DNA of 64,000 nt from Ovis canadensis (lineage: Eukaryota > Chordata > Mammalia > Artiodactyla > Bovidae): positions 128,433,501-128,497,500 of the forward strand of contig NC_091727.1 of NCBI RefSeq assembly GCF_042477335.2, in the 5' to 3' direction. Position numbers and translations under genes: made by a program. Below the pieces are notes generated by a model. It searched no databases, was not told the DNA's origin, and was given only the letters and a program-made list of their open reading frames with translations. This document shows, piece by piece, positions 23,475-34,667 of this stretch (its first letter is position 1; each line of letters opens with the position of its first letter).

Positions 23475-25765
23475 ACATCACCAGATGGTCAAAACCGAAA
23501 TCACATTGACTATATTCTTTGCAGCCAAAGATGGAGAAGCTCTACACAGTCAACAAAAACAAGACCTGGAGCTGACTGTGGCTCAGATCATGAACTCCTT
23601 ATTACCAAATTCAGACTTAAATTGAAGAAAGTAGGAAAAACCATTATACCATTCAGGTATAACCTAAATTCAATCCCTTATAATTATACAGTGGTAGTGA
23701 GACATAGATTTAAGGGCCTAGATCTGATAGATAGAGTGCCTGATGAACTATGGAATGAGGTTCATGACATTGTACAGGAGACTGGGATCAAGACCATCCC
23801 CATGGAAAAGAAATGCAAAAAAGCAAAATGGCTGTCTGGGGAGGCCTTACAAATAGCTGTGAAAAGAAGAGAAGTGAAAAGCAAAGGAGAAAAGGGAAGA
23901 TATAAGCATCTGAATGCAGAGTTCCAAAGAATAGCAAGAAGAGATAAGAAAGCCTTCTTCAGCGATCAATGCAAAGAAATAGAGGAAAACAACAGAATGG
24001 GAAAGACTAGAGAACTTATCAAGAAAATTAGAGATACCAAGGGAACATTTCATGCAAAGATGGTCTTGAAAAAGGACTGAAATTGTATGGACCTAACAAG
24101 CAAAAGATATTAAGAAGAGGTGGCAAGAATACATGGAAGCACTGTACAAAAAAGATCTTCATGACCCGGATAATCATGATGATGTGATCACTCATCTAGA
24201 GCCAGCCATCATGGAATGTGAAGTCAAGTGGGCCTTAGGAGCCAGCCATCCTGGAATGTGAAGTCAAGTGGGCCTTAGGAAGCATCACTACCAACAAAGC
24301 TAGTAGAGGTGATGGAATTCCAGTTGAGCTATTTCAAATCCTGAAAGATGATGCTGTTAAAGTGCTGCACTCAATATACCAGCAAATTGGAAAACTCAGC
24401 AGTGGCCACAGGACTGGAAAAGGTCAGTTTTCATTCCAATCCCAAAAAAAGGCAATGCCAAAGAATACTCAAACTACCGCACAATTGTACTCATCTCACA
24501 TGCTAGTAAAGTAATGCTCAAAATTCTCCAAGTCAGGCTTCAGCAATATGTGAACCATGAACTTCCAGATGTTCTAGCTGGTTTTAGAAAAGGCAGAGGA
24601 ACCAGAGATCAAATTGCCAACATCCACTGGATCATGGAAAAAGTAAGAGAGTTCCAGAAAAAAACATCTAATTCTGCTTTATTGACTATGCCAAAGCCTT
24701 TGACTGTGTGGATCACAATAAACTATGGAAAATTCTTCAAGAGATGGGAATACCAGACAACCTGACCTGCCTCTGGAGAAACCTGTGTGCAGGTCAGGAA
24801 CCAACAGTTAGAACTGGACATGGAACAACAGACTGGTTCCAAATAGGAAAAGGAATATGACAAGGCTGTATATTGTCACCCTGCTTATTTAACTTATATG
24901 CAGAGTACATCATGAGAAATGCTGGGCTGGAAGAAACACAAGCTGGAATGAAGATTGGTGGGAGAAATATCAATAACCTCAGATATGCAGATGACACTAC
25001 CCTTATGGCAGAAAATGGAGAGGAATTCAAAAGCTTCCTGATGAAAGTGAAAGAGGAGAGTGAAAAAGTTGCCTTAAAGCTCAACATTCAGAAAACGAAG
25101 ATCATGGCATCTGGTCCCATCACTTCATGGGAAATAGATGGAGAAACAGTGGAAACAGTGTCAGACTTTATTTTTTTGTGCTCCAAAATCACTGCAGATG
25201 GTGACTGCAGCCATGAAATTAAAAGACCCTTACTCCTTGGAAGAAAAGTTATGAGCAACCTAGATAGCATATTCAAAAGCAGAGACATTACTTTGTCAAC
25301 AAAGGTCCATCTAGTCAAGGCTATGGTTTTTCCTGTGGTCATGTATGGATGTGAGAGTTGGTCTGTGAAGAAGCCTGAGCACCAAAGAATTGATGCTTTT
25401 GAACTGTGGTGTTGGAGAAGACTCTTGATAGTCCCTTGGACTGCAAGGAGATCCAACCGGTCTATTCTGAAGGAGATCAGCCCTGGGATTTCTTTGGAAG
25501 GAATGATGCTAAAGCTGAAACTCCAGTACTTTGGCCACCTAATGAGAAGAGTTGACTCATTGGAAAAGTGATGCTGGGAGGGATTGGGGGTAGGAGGAGA
25601 AGGGGACGACAGAGGAAGAGATGGCTGGATGGCATCACTGACTCAATGGACGTGAGTCTGAGTGAACTCCGGGAGCTGGTGATGGACAGGAGGCCTGGCG
25701 TGCTGCGATTCATGGGGTCGCAAAGAGTCAGACACGACTGAGCGACTGAACTGAACTGAGTTGAA
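23475..25765 (+). mobile_element. BovB LINE copy C, 5'-truncated, defective
   Basis: Starts at the end of the endonuclease domain (acatcaccagatggtc). A frame at 23445-24080 covers the linker, 24514-24765 part of RT, and 24873-25571 (232 codons) RT with YADD at 24984-24995 plus the C-terminal region. A 40-bp tandem duplication (24201-24240 and 24241-24280) shifts the frame. A possible short target-site duplication ctgatgtg lies at 23467-23474 and 25766-25773. Confidence 0.92.
24201..24280. repeat. 40-bp tandem duplication inside BovB copy C
   Basis: The unit starting gccagccatc and ending ggccttagga occurs twice back to back with a single difference. Because 40 is not a multiple of three it breaks the RT frame. 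Confidence 0.9.
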
Positions 25766-25873
25766 CTGATGTGGCTTCTCTATATTCATATAAGAACAAG
25801 CTTCTACCTCTACTAGGTACTTATTTCTGTTTTAAGAAACAATTTTGATTCAAAATGACTGGGTGGTTGTTGC

Positions 25874-26215
25874 TGTTTAGTCACTAAGTCATATCTGACT
25901 CTTTTTGCCCCCATGGGATGCAGCACTCCAGGCTTCCCTGTCCTTCACCATCTCCTGGAGCTTGCTCAAAGTCATGACCATTGAGTCGATGATGCCATCC
26001 AACCATCTCATCCTCTGTTGCCCCCTTCTCCTGCCCTCAATCTTTCCCAGCATCAGGGTCTTTTCCAATGAGTCAACTCCTCTCATCAAGTGGCAAAGTA
26101 CTGAAGCTTCAGCTTCAGCATCAGTCCTTCCAATGAATATTCAGGGTTAATTTCATTTAGGATTGACTGATTTGATCTCCTTGCAGTCCAAGGGACTCTC
26201 AAGAATCTTCTTCAG
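25874..26215 (-). mobile_element. older BovB 3'-end fragment, antisense
   Basis: Reverse complement of the BovB C-terminal/3' region (tctcatcctctgttgccccc, then tccaatgagtcaactcctct and agtccaagggactctcaaga). More diverged than the other copies and severely 5'-truncated. Confidence 0.8.
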
Positions 26216-26844
26216 CACCACAATTTCCCCAAAATTCCATGCAGCATACAGGAAAACTGAGGCTACTAGAAGTCAAATTAGATACTATGTAGTAGAACCA
26301 GAGTGAGATTCAAGGTCCATTGGATTTCAAAGTTCATGATCTTTCCATAAGATTGATTTGCCTCCATAAAGGCAGTGGACTCCTAATCAAACTCTTGCCA
26401 CATCCTTTCTAGAAGAAAGAGATCTTCCTCGCTGCGTTTATAGGCTCATTTGCTCAATCTTGGGCTTGGCAGTTGCCAGCCTAGAAAGGGCATCAAAGGC
26501 AGTGAAAAGTGGAACCATCAGCCCTCAGGTGCAGTACCCAGGCTGAATGGCTTGTTTTGGAACGTTCCCACCTGCCATCTCTTTACCTAGTACAGGTGAA
26601 TAGCTCCTTGCAGACCTGACTGTCCTCACTGTGTCTCCCTGACATGATGACCATTTGCCTCAGAAAATTCTAATTATTCAGGCAACAGAGTAGGCACTTA
26701 AGTCTTATCCAAACTCTTGTTCACACCTGTGGAAAGGGAAATAAGCAAAACATCATCTCACTTGCCTGGATTACTTTGCTGAGAGCACCAAACCTTAGCA
26801 CCTACTCATGCAATGCACAAGAATGGATGGGTTTATTTATTTAA
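26216..26844. other. unique sequence, nothing recognised
   Basis: Single-copy sequence with no recognisable gene or repeat. Confidence 0.45.
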
Positions 26845-28015
26845 CTTCTGTTTTATTGACTGGGCTTCCCTTGTAGCTCAGTCAGTTAAGAGTCTGTCTG
26901 CAGTGCAGGAGACCTGGGTTCAATCCCTGGGTTGGGAAGATCCCCTGGACAAGGAAATGGCAACCCACTCCAGCATCCTTGCCTGGAAAATCTCATGGAC
27001 AGAGGAGCCTGGTGGGCTACAGTCCATGGGGTCGCAAAGAGTCAGCCGCGACTGAGCAACTAACACTTACTTAGTTTATTGACTATGCCAAAACCTTTGA
27101 CTGTATGGATCACAAAAAACTGGAAAATTCTGAAAGAGATAGGAATACCAGACCACCTTACCTGCCTCCTGAGAAATCTGTATGCAGGTCAAGAAGCAAC
27201 AGTTAGAACCAGACATGGAACAACAGACTGGTTCCAAACTGGGAAAGGCGTATGTCAAAGCTGTATATTGTCACCCTGCTTATTTAACTTATATGCAGAG
27301 TACACCATACAAAATGCCATGCTGGATGAAGCACAAGCTGGAATCAAGATTGCCAGCAGAAATATCAATAACCTCAGATATGCAGATGACACCACCCTGA
27401 TGGCAGGAAGCGAGGAAGAACTAAAGAGCCTCTTGATGAAAGTGAAAGAGGAGAGTGAAAAAGCTGGTTTAAAACTCAACATTCAGAAAACTAAGATCAT
27501 GGCATCTGGTCCCATCAGTTCATGGCAAATAGATGGGGAAACAATGGAAACTAAGAGGCTTTGTTTTCTTGGGCTCCAAAATCACTGTAGATGGTGACTG
27601 TACCCATGAAAGAAAAAGACACTTGCTCCTTGGAAGAAAAACTATGACCAACCTAGACAGTCTATTATAAAGCAGACATTACTTTACTGACAAAGGTCTG
27701 TCTCGTCAAAGCTATGGTTTTTCCAGTAGTCATGTATGGATGTGAGAGTTGGGCTATAAAGGAAGCTGAGCACTGAAGAATTGATGCTTTTGAATTGTGG
27801 AGTTGGAGAAGGCCCTTGGGAGTCCCTTGAACTGCAAAGAGATCCAACCAGTCCATACTAAAGGAAATCAATCCTGAATTTTCTTTGGAAGGACTGATGC
27901 TGAAGCTGAAACTCCAATCCTTTGGCCATCATGCGAAGAACTGACTCATTGAAAAAGACCCTGATGCTGGGAAAGATTAAAGGCAGGAGGAGAAGGGGAC
28001 AACAGAGGATGAGTC
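26845..28015 (+). mobile_element. BovB LINE fragment E, split by a SINE
   Basis: BovB RT sequence begins at about 26845 (cttctgttttattgac), is interrupted by a Bov-tA at 26862-27072 and resumes (ttagtttattgactatgcca). RT continues with YADD at 27379-27390 and the C-terminal region runs to about 28015. Frames at 27079-27597 remain open; downstream stops and shifts are numerous. The 3' tail is missing. Confidence 0.85.
26862..27072 (+). mobile_element. Bov-tA SINE inserted in BovB E
   Basis: Full-length SINE. The BovB sequence gttttattgact (26850-26861) is duplicated as agtttattgact (27073-27084), so the SINE is younger than the BovB. Confidence 0.88.
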
Positions 28016-28495
28016 TTAAGTAACCAATGCAAAGGAATATTGGAAAACAATAGAATGGGAAACACTTCAAGAAAATTGGAGATAGCAAGCGAACATTTCA
28101 CGCAAATATGGGTACAATAAAGGACAGAAATGGTAAGGACCTAACAGAAGCATCAGACATTAAAAAGAGGTGTCAGGAATACATAGACAAACTATACAAA
28201 AAAGGTCTTAATGACCCAGATAACCATGATGGTGTGGTCACTCACCTCGAGTCAGACATCCTGGAGTGTGAAGTCAAGTGGGCCTTGGGAAGCATTACTA
28301 TGAACAAAGCTAGTGGAGGTGATGGAATTCCTATTTCAGAACCTAAAAGATGATGCTACTAAAGTGGTACAATAAGTGATAAATGGTTACAAAAAAAAAG
28401 AAAGAAAAATAAAGTGCTACACTCAAGATGCCAGCAAATTTGAAAAACTCAACAATGGCCACAGGACTGGAAAAGGTCAGTTTCCATTCCAATCT
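28016..28495 (+). mobile_element. BovB LINE fragment E2, both ends missing
   Basis: Carries an internal, more 5' part of the BovB ORF than fragment E although it lies downstream of it. It runs from the caatgcaaagg... linker region through frame 28108-28353 to aaaaggtcagtttccattcc at about 28495. There it stops abruptly with no BovB 3' end. A 50-bp interruption lies at 28361-28410. Confidence 0.85.
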
Positions 28496-29580
28496 CTGCA
28501 CATGTGACCAGGGGAGACTATGCACATGATCACGGGGGGTGGTCACCGTGAATACAAGTGGGAGTGCATGTGATCACTGCTGGGTGTGCATTTATCATGG
28601 GAAGGTTCCGAATCCCGCTCAGAAGGCCGCACTGCAAAGATGAAGGGGTGGACTCCCAGGAGGCGCCACTACAAATCGCCCATCCTAATCTCCACCCCTC
28701 CAATTCCTGCAGGCCCGATTCGTCTGCCTCGCGGCCGCCATGCCCTCCTATCCCCATAGTCCTCAGGCTCCGGAGGGGCCGCATATCCTCACCAGAAGGC
28801 TTGAAGATCAGAGAAAGGTAGAGGGCTGCACTGACACCACTTAGTTCTCTAGACGAGGTTAGCCTTCCTGCGCTGAACCCCTCAGTTATATGGTGTGTGA
28901 CAGACTCCACCCCAGTCCTCTTCGGTTGGCCAAGGAAACCCAGACCCGCCTGCTCGCCCCTCCCACCGCTTTAGCCTTGCTGGCCTGAGTCCACTATATC
29001 TCCTCTACTCAGGACTTCACCCCTGCAACTGGATGTTAGTAACTTCATATCAGATTCACCTCCCCAGACTCCATCCAAACACACTCTAATTCCTCCAGGA
29101 ATTGACGGCTGGCCTACCTCCCCTGCTTCTCCCACTACTTTCGTCCTGAGGGTCCACTTCCCTTCCTCCCAAGTATACTCACTCCTCCACAATAACAGGG
29201 GCCTCTACAACAAGCAGACACATCTTACCCAGTTAACTGTGAACATCTGAAGCTCTGAGATTCAAGATGAAGGAGCCGTATTCAGGTACTCTCAACATTT
29301 TACATCCAAAGGAGCCAAAGTTTGTGGTGATGACCAGCGATGCTCACTGTTGTCTGTTGTAATCCCTGACCAGCTGGTGGGGGAGAGGTGCTCATGGAAA
29401 GGGTGGGTCGTGCAGGGTCTTTCACTCCCACAACTGGGCATGTCTGTGACAGTGGTGCTCTCCTATGTAAAAGTCACATTTTCTAATTTCTTAGCCACTG
29501 AACATGGTAGCAGTGCAATCAGAGAAGAATCTGCTGAGACTATTCATCTTTATATCTCTAATCCCAAGCACTTTTGTAGC
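28496..29580. other. GC-rich unclassified segment with CpG patch
   Basis: Unlike the surroundings it is GC-rich, with a cluster of about 14 CpGs at 28605-28790. The cluster includes a gcggccgc site (28732-28739) and a strong Kozak context gcggccgccATGc at about 28732-28743. The frame from that ATG is about 35 codons and crosses a donor-like agGTAGAG at about 28817. No known protein is recognised. It could be an exon-1/promoter remnant, a retrocopy piece or a chance GC-rich segment. Confidence 0.35.
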
Positions 29581-29783
29581 GTGCAGGCATGCTTAGTCAC
29601 TTCAGATGTGTCCGACTCTTTGCGTCCTTGTGGACTGTAGCTCTCCAGGCTCCTATGTCCATGGGATTCTCCAGGCAAGAATACTGGACTGGGTTGCCAT
29701 GTCGTCCCAGGGATCAAACTCACATCTCTTAGGTCACCTGCATTGGCAGGTGGTTTGTTTACCACTAGTGCCCTCTGGGAAGC
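29581..29783 (-). mobile_element. Bov-tA SINE, antisense
   Basis: From gcatgcttagtcacttcaga to ccctctgggaagc; a small internal deletion near 29705. Confidence 0.9.
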
Positions 29784-30905
29784 TCGGCCTACTGTAGTTG
29801 CTTAGATGTACCCTTCTGTGTACCTACAATGTGACTAGAAATTACATATCACATTCAGGGTAGGAGTATCCCTTGGAAAGTGAGAGGGGAATGGAAATGG
29901 GATGAAAGTTAAGGGGCAAAGTAAATATACCTAAATATTAACAACATCTAACTCTGAGTGGTAGGTGCTCAAATAGTTCTATCTCTTGCCACGTTGTTAG
30001 CAGGGGCACCAGGCATGGAGGACCTCAGCACCTGAAACCTTTTCTATTGTCTCCAAAACTTAGTGGGGCCAGATCAGGATTGTGGGAAAATCTAGAGCCA
30101 GGGGAGTTTTTATAGCCAGGTGACTAACCTGAAGGTGTCTTCCTCCTCTAAACCCCCAAACTCCTTCTTCACTTCATGTATTAGGGAAAGGAATTCAACC
30201 CAGAGAAGACAAGAATTTTGAGTTTAGGTGGGCATAGCTGTTGAATTTTCCATTGTATTGAAACCAATTTTTTTTCCACAGATAAATGCTGGTATGATAC
30301 TTACTAGGTGGTATAGTTACAATTTTTTAATTCTTCAAACATATAAGCCTAGAATATTGAGGGAAAGTCTTACTTATATAGAATTTTTTGATGAATGAGG
30401 GTATCCAAATGCCTGTGCAATTTGGCAAATATTGAATTTTTGGTAACCACATGTCATTTATCGATGGATGCATTATAAATTACTTCAGAACTTAGTGCAT
30501 TAAGGGAGCAATTATTTATGATTTCTCATGTATCTATGTGTGAGGTGAATGCTTCTGCTGATGTGTCTAGTAAGTGTCAGGATTTTTTGTAGCTCCCTCT
30601 GTTTTTCATAGACCCTTGTACACTTTATATAACATTGCTTCAAATTATAGTGTATAAGACAATTCTCTGCATTCTAAAATGGATGCTTGATAATCAGTAA
30701 TGGTGTGTACATACTCAGATAATAATAATCATAATAAAAATAAAGAGAACATTGGTGAGCACTTAAGGGAAAATAAAGTCACTTCTCTCATGTAATTTCC
30801 TCAACTATTTCAATAGTGAATAATTTTATTCAGTTTCTAAAAGTTTCCGATATTCCCCTCTATTTGAGGAGAGAAGTTACTGTTTCATTTCAGTCCTTAT
30901 AAATT
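29784..30905. other. AT-rich unique sequence
   Basis: No gene or recognisable repeat. It precedes the large L1 insertion. Confidence 0.45.
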
Positions 30906-30922
30906 CATTCTGGTTTGTTTTA
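30906..30922. repeat. L1 target-site duplication, left copy
   Basis: cattctggtttgtttta, matching 42442-42459 with a single extra T there. It directly borders the poly(T) (poly(A) of the antisense L1). Confidence 0.85.
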
Positions 30923-33001
30923 TTTTTTTTAGTTAATATATTTATTTTACTTTTTAAAATTTATTTATTTTAATTGGAGGCTAAATACTTTACAATATTG
31001 TAGTGATTTTTGCCATACGTTGACATAAATCAGCCATGGCTGTACATGTGTTCCCCATCCTGAACCCCCTCCCACCTCCCTCCCCATCCCATCCCTCTGG
31101 GTCATCCCAGTGCACCAGCCCTGAGCACCCTGTCTCATGCATTGAACCTGGACTGGCAATCTGTTTCACATATGATAATATACATGTTTCAATGCTAGTC
31201 TCTCAGATCATCCCACCCTCACCTTCTCCCACAGAGTCCAAAAGACTGTTTTATACATTTGTGTCTCTTTTGCTGTCTCGCATATAGGGTCATCATTACC
31301 ATCTTTCTAAATTCCATATATATGCACTGGTATACTGTATTGGTGTTTCTTGTTCTGACTTACTTCACTCTGTATAATAGACTCCAGTTTCATCCACCTC
31401 ATGAGAACTGATTCAAATGCATTGTTTTTAAATGCATTGTTTTTAATGTCTGAGTAATATTCCATTGTGTATATGTACCACAGCTTTCTTATCCATCCAT
31501 CTGCCAATGGACATCTAGGTTGTTTCCATGTCCTGGCTACTGTAAACAATGCTGCAATGAACATTGGGGTACACGTGTCTCTTTCTGGTTTCCTTGGTGT
31601 GTATGCCCAACAGTGGGATTGCTAAGCAATATGGCAATCCTAGTTCCAGTTTTTAAAGAATTTCTCCACACGGTTCTCCATAGTGGCTGTATTAGTTTGT
31701 ATTCCCACCAACAGTGTAAGAGGGTTCCCTTTTCTCCACACCCTCTCTAGCATTTATTCTTTGTAGGTATTTTGATAGCAGCCATTCTGACTGGTGTGAA
31801 GTGGTACCTCATTCTGGTTTTGATTTGCATTTCTCTGACAATGAGTGACGTTGAGCATCTTTTCATGTGTTTATTAGCCATCGTATGTCTTCTTTGGAGA
31901 TATTTCTGTTTAGTTCTTTGGCCTGGTTTTTGATTGGATCATTTATTTTCCTGGAATTGAGCTGCAGGAGCTGCTTCTATACTTTTGAGATCAATTCTTT
32001 GTCAGTTGCTTCATTTGCTATTATTTCCTCCCATTCTGAAGGCTGTCTTTTCACCTTGCTTATAGTTTCCTTTGTTGTGCAAAAGCTTTTAAGTTTAATT
32101 AGGTCCCATTTGTTTATTTTTCCTTTTATTTCCATTAGTCTGGGAGGTGGATCATAGAGGATCCTGCTGTGATTTATGTCGGAGAGTGTTTTGCCTATGT
32201 TTTCCTCTAGGAGTTTTATAGTTTCTGGTCTTACATTTAGATCTTTAATCCATTTTGAGTTTATTTTTGTGTGTGGTGTTAGTGTTGTAGTTTCATTCTT
32301 TTACAAGTGGTTGACTAGCATTCTCAGTATCACTTGTTAAAGAGATTGTCTTTTTTCCATTGTATTTTCTTGCCTCCTCTGTCAAAGAGGTAGGTGCGTG
32401 AATTTATCTCAGGTCTTTTTAGTTTGTTCCATTGATCTATACTTCTGTCTTTGTGCCAGAACCATACTGTCTTGATGACTGTAGCTTTGTAGTGTATCCT
32501 AAAGTCAGGCAGGTTGGTTCTTCCAGTTCCAGTCTTCTTTCTCAAGATTGCTTTGGTTATTCGAGGTTTTTTGTATTTCCATACAAATTGGGATATTACT
32601 TGTTCTGGTAGTCTGAAAAATACCGTTGGTCACTGAGAGGGATTGCAGTGAATCGATAGATTGCTTTGGGAAGTATCTTCATTTTCACTGTATTGATTCT
32701 TCTGATCCATGAACATGGTATGTTTCTCCATCAATTTGTTTCATCTTTGATTTCTTTCATCAGTGTTTTATAGTTTTCTATATATAAGTCTTTTGTTTCT
32801 TTAGGTAGACTTATTCCTAAGTATTTTATTCTTTTCGTTGCAATGGTGAATGGAATTGTTTCATTAATTTCTCCTTCTGTTTCCTCATTGTTAGTGTATA
32901 GGAATGCAAGGGATTTCTGTGTGTTAATTTTATATCCTGCAATGTTACTCTATTCATTGATTAGCTCTAGTAATTTTCTGGTGGTGTCTTGAGGGTTTTC
33001 T

Positions 33002-33012
33002 ATGTAGAGGAT
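33002..33012. repeat. target-site duplication of BovB F, left
   Basis: atgtagaggat, repeated exactly at 34657-34667. Confidence 0.88.
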
Positions 33013-34656
33013 GGTATGGACCTAACAGAAGCAGAAGATGTTAAGAAGAGATGGGAAGAATACACAGAAGTACTGCACAAAAAGGATCTTCATGACCTGG
33101 ATAATCATGATGGTGTGATCACTCATCTAGAGCCAGACATCTTGGAAAGTGAAGTCAAGTGGGCCTTAGAAAGCATCACTACGAACAAAGCTAGTGGAGG
33201 TGATGGAATTCCAGTAGAGCTATGTCAAATCCTGAAAGATGATGCTGTGAAAGTGCTGCACTCAATATGCCAGCAAAATTGGAAAACTCAGCAGTACCCA
33301 CAGGACTGGAAAAGGTCAGTGTTCATTCCAATCACAAAGAAAGGCAATGCCAAAGAATGCTCAAACTACTGCACAATTCCACTCATCTCACATGCTAGTA
33401 AAGTAATGCTCAAAATTCTCCAAGTCAGGCTTCAGTGATACGTGAACCATGAACTTACTGATGTTCAAGCTGGTTTTAGAAAAGGCAGAAGAACCAGAGA
33501 TCAAATTGCCAACATCCGCTGGATCATGGAAAAAGCAAGAGAGTACCAGAAAAGCATCTATTTCTGCTTTATTGACTATGCCAAAGCCTTTGACTGTGTG
33601 GATCACAATAAATGGTGGAAAATCTGAAAGAGATGGGAATACCACCACCTGACTTGCCCCTTGAGAAATCTGTATGCAGGCCAGGAAGCAACAGTTAGAA
33701 CTGAACATGGAACAACAGACTGGTTCCAAATAGGAAAAGGAGTACGTCAAGGCTGTATATTGTCACCCTGCTTATTTAACTTATATGCAGAGTACATCAT
33801 GAGAAACGCTGGACTAGAAGAAACACAAGCTGGAATGAAGATTGCTGGGAGAAATATCAATAACCTCAGATATGCAGATGACACCACCCTTATGGCAGAA
33901 AGTGAAGAGGAACTAAAAAGCCTCTTTATGACAGTAAAAGAGGAGTGGAAAAGTTGGCTTAAAGCTCAACATTCAGAAAACGAAGATCATGGCATCCGGT
34001 CCCAACACTCCATAGGAAATGGATGGAGAAACAGTGGAAACAGTGTCAGACTTTATTTTGGGGGGCTCCAAAATCACTGCAGATGGTGACTGCAGCCATG
34101 AAATTAAAAGACGCTTACTCCTTGGAAGGAAAGTTATGACCAACCTAGATAGCATATTCAAAAGCAGAAACATTACTTTGCCGACTAAGGTCTGTCTAGT
34201 CAAGGCTATGGTTTTTCCAGTAGTCATGTATGGATGTGAGAGCTGGACTGTGAAGAAGGCTGAGCACCGAAGAATTGATGCCTTTGAACTGTGGTGTTGG
34301 AGAAGAGTCTTGAGAGTCCCTTGGGCTGCAAGGAGATCCAACCAGTCCATTCTGAAGGAGATCAACCCTGGGATTTCTTTGGAAGGAATGATGCTGAAGC
34401 TGAAGCTCCAGTACTTTGGCCACCTCATGCGAAGAGTTGACTCATTGGAGAAGACTTTGATGCTGGAAGGGATTGGGGGCAGGAGCAGAAGGGGACGACC
34501 AAGGATGAGATGGCTGGATGGCATCACTGACTCGATGGACGTGAGTCTGAGTGAACTCCGGGAGTTGGTGATGGACAGGGAGGCCTGGTGTGCTGCAATT
34601 CATGGGGTCGCAAAGAGTCAGACATGACTGAGCAACTGAACTGAACTGACTGACTG
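33013..34656 (+). mobile_element. BovB LINE copy F nested in L1 ORF2
   Basis: A 5'-truncated BovB (starting ggtatggacctaacagaagc) with linker/RT in frame 32989-33438 and RT with YADD at 33871-33882 (frame 33661-34089). The C-terminal frame is 34019-34627 and the (actga)n tail ends at 34656. A single-base loss near 33626 and a stop at 33437 break the ORF. The 11-bp duplication atgtagaggat lies in the L1 catalytic-box codons, so the insertion postdates the L1. Confidence 0.95.
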
Positions 34657-34667
34657 ATGTAGAGGAT
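34657..34667. repeat. target-site duplication of BovB F, right
   Basis: atgtagaggat directly after the BovB (actga)n tail. L1 ORF2 resumes with catgtcatctacaaac. Confidence 0.88.

Noticed and set aside
28558..28821. 87-codon frame across the CpG patch as a protein
   Set aside because: A different frame from the strong-Kozak ATG and no recognisable similarity; reported only as a CpG-rich segment.
33973..34527. 184-codon minus-strand open frame (and the similar ones at 48255-48809, 53775-54290, 21122-21502)
   Set aside because: They are antisense to the BovB C-terminal region and recur in every BovB copy, so they are shadow frames.
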